A program made the position numbers and the translations under genes. A DNA stretch of 64,000 nucleotides from Chelativorans sp. J32 (GTDB taxonomy: Bacteria > Pseudomonadota > Alphaproteobacteria > Rhizobiales > Rhizobiaceae): the NCBI RefSeq assembly GCF_000518985.1, contig NZ_JAEQ01000002.1, forward strand, positions 310,001 to 374,000, written 5' to 3'. The notes beneath the pieces were generated by a model that searched no databases, was not told the DNA's origin, and worked only from the letters and a program-made list of their open reading frames with translations. This document shows, in pieces, positions 60,259-64,000 of this stretch (within the stretch, counting starts at the first letter, position 1; every line of letters starts with the position of its first letter).

Positions 60259-60915
60259 ATGGAAGCCGCCTCGCCATCCGCCGCCATCCGCCGCAGGGGA
60301 GTGATGCTGGTCCTCTCCTCGCCTTCGGGTGCCGGCAAATCGACCATCGCGCGCAGCTTGCTCGAAAACGATCATGAGTTCGAGCTTTCGGTGAGCGTCA
60401 CGACGCGTCCGCGCCGTCCGAGCGAGATCGAAGGGGTGCATTACCACTTCAAGTCCATGCGTGAATTCGAGATGCTGCGCGATGGAGGCGAGCTTCTGGA
60501 ATGGGCGGAAGTGCACGGAAATTGCTACGGCACGCCTCGCAAGCCCGTTGAGGAGGCGATAGCCGGCGGGCGCGACATGCTGTTCGATATCGATTGGCAG
60601 GGAGCGGCGCAGCTGCGTGAAAAGATGCCGGACGATATCGTCTCGGTGTTCATCCTGCCGCCGACCATGAAGGAGTTGCTGGCGCGCCTCACCCGGCGCG
60701 CGGAAGACACCTCCGAGATCATCGAGCGGCGGTTGAAGAACGCCCGCCACGAAATTGAGCAGTGGCGCGATTACGACTACGTGGTGGTGAACGACGATCT
60801 TGATCGTGCCTTCGCCTCTGTCCGCGCCATTGTGGCAGCGGAGCGTTTGCGGCGTGAGCGTCGGCCGGGCCTCGAGGACTTCGTTGCCGGCCTCCTGGCG
60901 GAGAACCCGGATTAG
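60259..60915 (+). CDS. gmk: guanylate kinase
   Basis: Gmk phosphorylates GMP to GDP. The 218-residue product has the P-loop [12 protein letters not shown] (about 16-27), the GMP-binding [19 protein letters not shown], and the lid region [19 protein letters not shown]. It is the last gene of the plus-strand fab-mltG-yicC cluster and converges on rsmA. Confidence 0.97.
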   Translation: MEAASPSAAIRRRGVMLVLSSPSGAGKSTIARSLLENDHEFELSVSVTTRPRRPSEIEGVHYHFKSMREFEMLRDGGELLEWAEVHGNCYGTPRKPVEEAIAGGRDMLFDIDWQGAAQLREKMPDDIVSVFILPPTMKELLARLTRRAEDTSEIIERRLKNARHEIEQWRDYDYVVVNDDLDRAFASVRAIVAAERLRRERRPGLEDFVAGLLAENPD

Positions 60916-60943
60916 GGAGCACTAGCTCTCCCTGGACTGCAAT

Positions 60944-61771
60944 TCACAGCTCCCGCGCAAGGCTCACGAACTCCTCCACCGAAAGCGTTTCGGCTCGGCG
61001 GGTACCATCTATACCCGCCTTTGCCAGCAGTGCCTCGCCGCCAAGAGGCCGCAAGCTCTGGCGCAGCATCTTCCGCCGCTGCCCGAATGCTGCCTCGGTC
61101 GTCCTGGCCAGCTTGCCTGCATCAACGGGGAGGGGCTCCTCTATAGGGCTGATCTGCACCACCGAGGAGGTCACTTTGGGAGGAGGTGTGAAGGCTTGTG
61201 GCGGCACGTCGAAGGCTATCCGCGCATCAGTTCGCCAACCTGCAAGCACGCCCAAGCGCCCATAGTGGCTGCTGCCGGGCTTGGCTACGATCCGCTCCGC
61301 CACCTCGCGCTGAAACATGAGTGTCATGGATTGATAGAAGGGCGGCCAGACGCTTGGCGTCAGCCAGCGGATGAGCAGCTCCGTGCCGATGTTGTAGGGA
61401 AGGTTGGCGACAATCTTCACATTCTCGGCATTGGCAGCAAGCGCAGAAAAATCAGTCTTGAGAGCATCACCGGCAACGATCTCCAGGCGGCCGGGATAAT
61501 GCGCAGCGATTTCCGCAAGGGCGGCCAGGCATCGCTCGTCGCGCTCGATAGCCACAACCCGTTGCGCTCCTTCCATGAGAAGCGCACGCGTGAGACCTCC
61601 AGGACCCGGGCCGACCTCGAGCACCGTTGCATTGTCGAGGCGTCCGGCGGTGCGCGCGATGCGCCGCGTGAGATTGAGATCGAGAAGGAAATTCTGCCCA
61701 AGCGCTTTCTTGGCGAAAAGCCCATGCCGCTCGATCACCTCGCGCAGCGGCGGCAACCCATCCATACTCAT
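60944..61771 (-). CDS. rsmA: 16S rRNA (adenine(1518)-N6/adenine(1519)-N6)-dimethyltransferase
   Basis: RsmA (KsgA) dimethylates A1518 and A1519 late in 30S assembly. The 275-residue product has [11 protein letters not shown], the SAM motif [15 protein letters not shown] and the catalytic [11 protein letters not shown]. Its ATG overlaps the pdxA stop by 4 bp. It is the last gene of the lptD-surA-like-pdxA-rsmA run. Confidence 0.97.
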   Translation of the reverse strand: MSMDGLPPLREVIERHGLFAKKALGQNFLLDLNLTRRIARTAGRLDNATVLEVGPGPGGLTRALLMEGAQRVVAIERDERCLAALAEIAAHYPGRLEIVAGDALKTDFSALAANAENVKIVANLPYNIGTELLIRWLTPSVWPPFYQSMTLMFQREVAERIVAKPGSSHYGRLGVLAGWRTDARIAFDVPPQAFTPPPKVTSSVVQISPIEEPLPVDAGKLARTTEAAFGQRRKMLRQSLRPLGGEALLAKAGIDGTRRAETLSVEEFVSLAREL

Positions 61772-62778
61772 GCGCTATGCTTTGCCGCGTTGTCGGCGAG
61801 CGTGCGCGCGAGCTGGATCGCCGCAAGCAGGCTATCCGGCCTCGCAATCCCCTGACCGGCGATATCGAATGCCGTGCCATGATCGGGCGAGGTTCGGATG
61901 AAGGGCAGACCGAGCGTGACATTCACCGTGTCGTCGAAGCCGATGGTCTTAACCGGAATTAGTGCCTGGTCGTGATACATGCAAAGCGCGGCATCATATT
62001 TCTGTCGCGCAGACGGGTGGAACATCGTGTCCGCCGGCAGTGGACCGAACGCGTCGATGCCCTTGTCGCGAAGGGCTGCAATCGCCGGTGCGATGATCTG
62101 AATGTCTTCACGCCCCATCGAACCGCCTTCGCCCGCATGGGGGTTCAGGCCGGAAACGGCCAGACGCGGGGAAGGAACGCCAAAACGCTCCTTGAGATCT
62201 CGTGCGGTGATCTCCCCGGTCCTCTCGACGAGGTCCTTTGTGAGGCTCTTAGGAACATCGGCGAGGGGCTGATGCACGGTAACGGGAACCGTGCGTAGCT
62301 CCGGTCCCGCCAGCATCATTACGGGAATGACGGTCTCTCCCGTGATCTCGTTGGACAGATGCCCGAGAAATTCGGTATGCCCGGGGAAACTAAACCCGGC
62401 GTCATAAAGGGGTTTTTTGGCGATGGGGCAGGTAACGATTCCGGAGGCGCGGCCGGAAAGCGTATCCTCGACCGCGCGCTGGATCGCCTCGATCACGCCG
62501 GCAGCATTGATGACCGACGGCACCCCTGGCATGTCGACAAGGCCATTTTCGAGCGGCGCGACGGGAAGAGACGTCGCAAAGAGCGCTGAAGCGGCCTCCG
62601 GCTCCGCTTCCACTATGGGAATATCGAGTCCCAATTGCCGTGCACGGGCGGCAAGGAGCGCAGGATCGCCCAAAACGTAGAAAGGCGGCAGCTTGTCACT
62701 CCGCTTTTGCCAGGCAAAAAGCAGGATTTCCGGACCAATTCCGGAGGGGTCACCAATTGTCAGCGCGAGTGGAGACAT
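61768..62778 (-). CDS. pdxA: 4-hydroxythreonine-4-phosphate dehydrogenase
   Basis: PdxA oxidises 4-phosphohydroxy-L-threonine in pyridoxal phosphate synthesis. The 336 residues contain [12 protein letters not shown] at the start, FPGHTEFL, and the metal site in [20 protein letters not shown], with HAGEGG earlier. It sits between the SurA-like gene and rsmA, the classical order. Confidence 0.96.
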   Translation of the reverse strand: MSPLALTIGDPSGIGPEILLFAWQKRSDKLPPFYVLGDPALLAARARQLGLDIPIVEAEPEAASALFATSLPVAPLENGLVDMPGVPSVINAAGVIEAIQRAVEDTLSGRASGIVTCPIAKKPLYDAGFSFPGHTEFLGHLSNEITGETVIPVMMLAGPELRTVPVTVHQPLADVPKSLTKDLVERTGEITARDLKERFGVPSPRLAVSGLNPHAGEGGSMGREDIQIIAPAIAALRDKGIDAFGPLPADTMFHPSARQKYDAALCMYHDQALIPVKTIGFDDTVNVTLGLPFIRTSPDHGTAFDIAGQGIARPDSLLAAIQLARTLADNAAKHSA

Positions 62779-62830
62779 TGGAATTTCGCGCTGACCTTGT
62801 TGGACGGCATGATTAGTAATTTGACGTGTC

Positions 62831-63769
62831 TCAGCGGCGGACGATGCGCGCCTTCTCTCGCAATTCCGTCATATAGTCCTTTGACGCCTTTTCAAAAGAC
62901 TCGTCGCCCGTTTCCTGGCTCTGGAAGACCATTCTGGCGACGTGATCGTCCGAGACCTCACGCGAGCTGCAGACGCCGATGAATTCGACGCCGCGTTCGG
63001 TCTCGCGAATAGGCGTTGCGGCCCCCGGCCGCGTGCCGGCGATCTGATCCTTCCATTCCGGCGGAAGCTCCGGAGCCAGAACCCGGCCCATGTCGCGGAC
63101 TGTGACGTCGATCAGACCTTTGGCGAACTGGACCGTATTCTCACAGCCGTTGAAACGGTCACGCATCGCCTGCGCTTCCCTCTTTCGCTTGGCCATAAGC
63201 TGACCGCGTTGCGCGGAAGGTACGACGAAAATGACCTGCTGCAGCATATATTCGGTTGCCGTAGGCTTCTGACCGCCTTGCTGCAGCATCTTCTGAACCA
63301 CATCCTGCTCGGAAAGCACGGCACCGGAACGGGAGCGGCTCTGCATCACGCGTCCCCATCCGATCTGGGTGCGGATGAATTCCTTGAAATGATCCTTCCC
63401 CACTCCGGCTTGGGATAAAATCTGGTCCAGCTGCGCGGCCGTCATATTGTTGGATGCCGCGAAGTTGCCGTAGGACTGATCGACCATGGCCTGCGTGATG
63501 TTCACGCCCATGCGCGCCATTTCCTGCTGCCGCAGCGTCTGGTCGACCATCTCTTCTGCGGCGAGCTCGTTGACATTGCCCTTGCGCTGCATCAGCCTCA
63601 GCAATGCTGCACGTCGCTCGATGTCATAGCTCGTGATCGGCCGATTGTTCACGACGTAACGGATATCCGTGGCCGCTGCGGGGGAAACAACTGCCACGCC
63701 TGATCCGAGCGCGAGCATCGCCGCCAGCGCAATCACGGCCGTGGATCGGCTTATGCTCAGCACCGACAT
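62831..63769 (-). CDS. SurA N-terminal domain periplasmic chaperone
   Basis: This 312-residue protein has a signal peptide (residues ~1-33, ending AAA). The SurA N-domain pattern follows ([23 protein letters not shown]...[12 protein letters not shown]) with the helical body, then a weak parvulin-like region ([10 protein letters not shown]) lacking a well-preserved PPIase core. SurA assists outer-membrane protein folding. The position between lptD and pdxA supports orthology. The ATG at 63769, with AGGGAAG upstream, is preferred over 63787. Confidence 0.88.
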   Translation of the reverse strand: MSVLSISRSTAVIALAAMLALGSGVAVVSPAAATDIRYVVNNRPITSYDIERRAALLRLMQRKGNVNELAAEEMVDQTLRQQEMARMGVNITQAMVDQSYGNFAASNNMTAAQLDQILSQAGVGKDHFKEFIRTQIGWGRVMQSRSRSGAVLSEQDVVQKMLQQGGQKPTATEYMLQQVIFVVPSAQRGQLMAKRKREAQAMRDRFNGCENTVQFAKGLIDVTVRDMGRVLAPELPPEWKDQIAGTRPGAATPIRETERGVEFIGVCSSREVSDDHVARMVFQSQETGDESFEKASKDYMTELREKARIVRR

Positions 63770-63859
63770 CTTCCCTCTTTCCTTCATCGTATCACGTAAA
63801 GCTCAGTAACTACGTCCTAGCATCGCTTTCCTCATAGGCGAAACTGTGACGTTTTCACA

Positions 63860-64000
63860 TTAATCAGAGCCGAATGCACCGGACGAACTGCCGAAATCGC
63901 CTAACGTTCGCAGCGAAATATTGAAGGCGAAGCTGTTCTTGCGCTCCCCACTATCAATATCGCGCTCCTGCGAGAAGGTCATGAGATATGTGAAGCACTC
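63860..64000 (-). CDS. lptD: LptD C-terminal fragment, gene continues beyond the window
   Basis: The last 46 codons of a minus-strand gene are visible, ending in the barrel-like sequence FTYLMTFSQERDIDSG...FAFNISLRTLGDFGSSSG before a TAA at 63860-63862. This matches the C terminus of rhizobial LptD, the lipopolysaccharide-assembly barrel. The gene order lptD-surA-pdxA-rsmA supports it. The start is outside the window. Confidence 0.8.
   Translation of the reverse strand, partial: ECFTYLMTFSQERDIDSGERKNSFAFNISLRTLGDFGSSSGAFGSD

Overview
The window is high-GC chromosomal DNA from an alphaproteobacterium, most likely of the order Rhizobiales (Hyphomicrobiales) and probably Phyllobacteriaceae/Mesorhizobium-like. 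The evidence is the gene content and order: SspB-alpha, HdaA beside a PerM-type protein and purMN, an Omp25/Omp31-type barrel, a class I PHA synthase, the run lptD-surA-pdxA-rsmA facing fabD-fabG-acpP-fabF-mltG-yicC-gmk, and perfect GTTC-N7-GTTC (alphaproteobacterial LexA) boxes. The family assignment is inference from remembered gene order; no database was searched.

Layout. 1-5.6 kb: the 3' part of an AsmA-like gene, then RHH, DUF4169, sspB, tetR and dinB-like genes on the minus strand. 5.6-12.8 kb: ndk; a minus-strand operon SDR-uvrC-pgsA-moaD-moaE; an outer-membrane barrel gene; and an RNase T2 gene preceded by a tiny, apparently coupled membrane-protein ORF. 12.8-22.3 kb: rlmJ, a molybdopterin oxidoreductase, purMN, a second CDP-alcohol phosphotransferase, a PerM-like protein, hdaA, a Ser/Thr-rich secreted protein and an AbrB-type membrane protein.

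22.3-29.9 kb is a six-gene minus-strand operon for a synthase-dependent, probably uronic-acid-containing, surface polysaccharide. It encodes a multi-zinc-ribbon protein with a degenerate GGDEF-like tail, two paralogous processive GT2 synthases, an HlyD-like membrane-fusion protein, a UDP-glucuronate-4-epimerase-like enzyme and a UDP-sugar 6-dehydrogenase. Two inverted repeats lie in the 479-bp region upstream. This is the best candidate here for a little-described system.

32.0-38.85 kb is a remnant of an integrated mobile element lying against the 3' end of tRNA-Glu(UUC). It carries a tyrosine integrase, three HTH_17/excisionase-type genes (one frameshifted), an XRE regulator, an HNH nuclease, a BRCT protein, and a minus-strand operon around a YedK/HMCES peptidase. 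That operon is headed by two back-to-back LexA boxes, so it is predicted to be SOS-induced. The element's left edge interrupts a GntR/FCD regulator gene, and no second att copy is visible, so the element looks decayed.

39.0-54.3 kb returns to core genes: M15-type lipoprotein, phaC, aminotransferase-hom, marR-emrAB, rpsF-rpsR-rplI, a methyltransferase and an ABC exporter. 54.6-64 kb holds the fatty-acid cluster (fabD, fabG, acpP, fabF) with mltG, yicC and gmk, converging on rsmA-pdxA-surA-like-lptD. No CRISPR array, rRNA or insertion-sequence transposase was seen.
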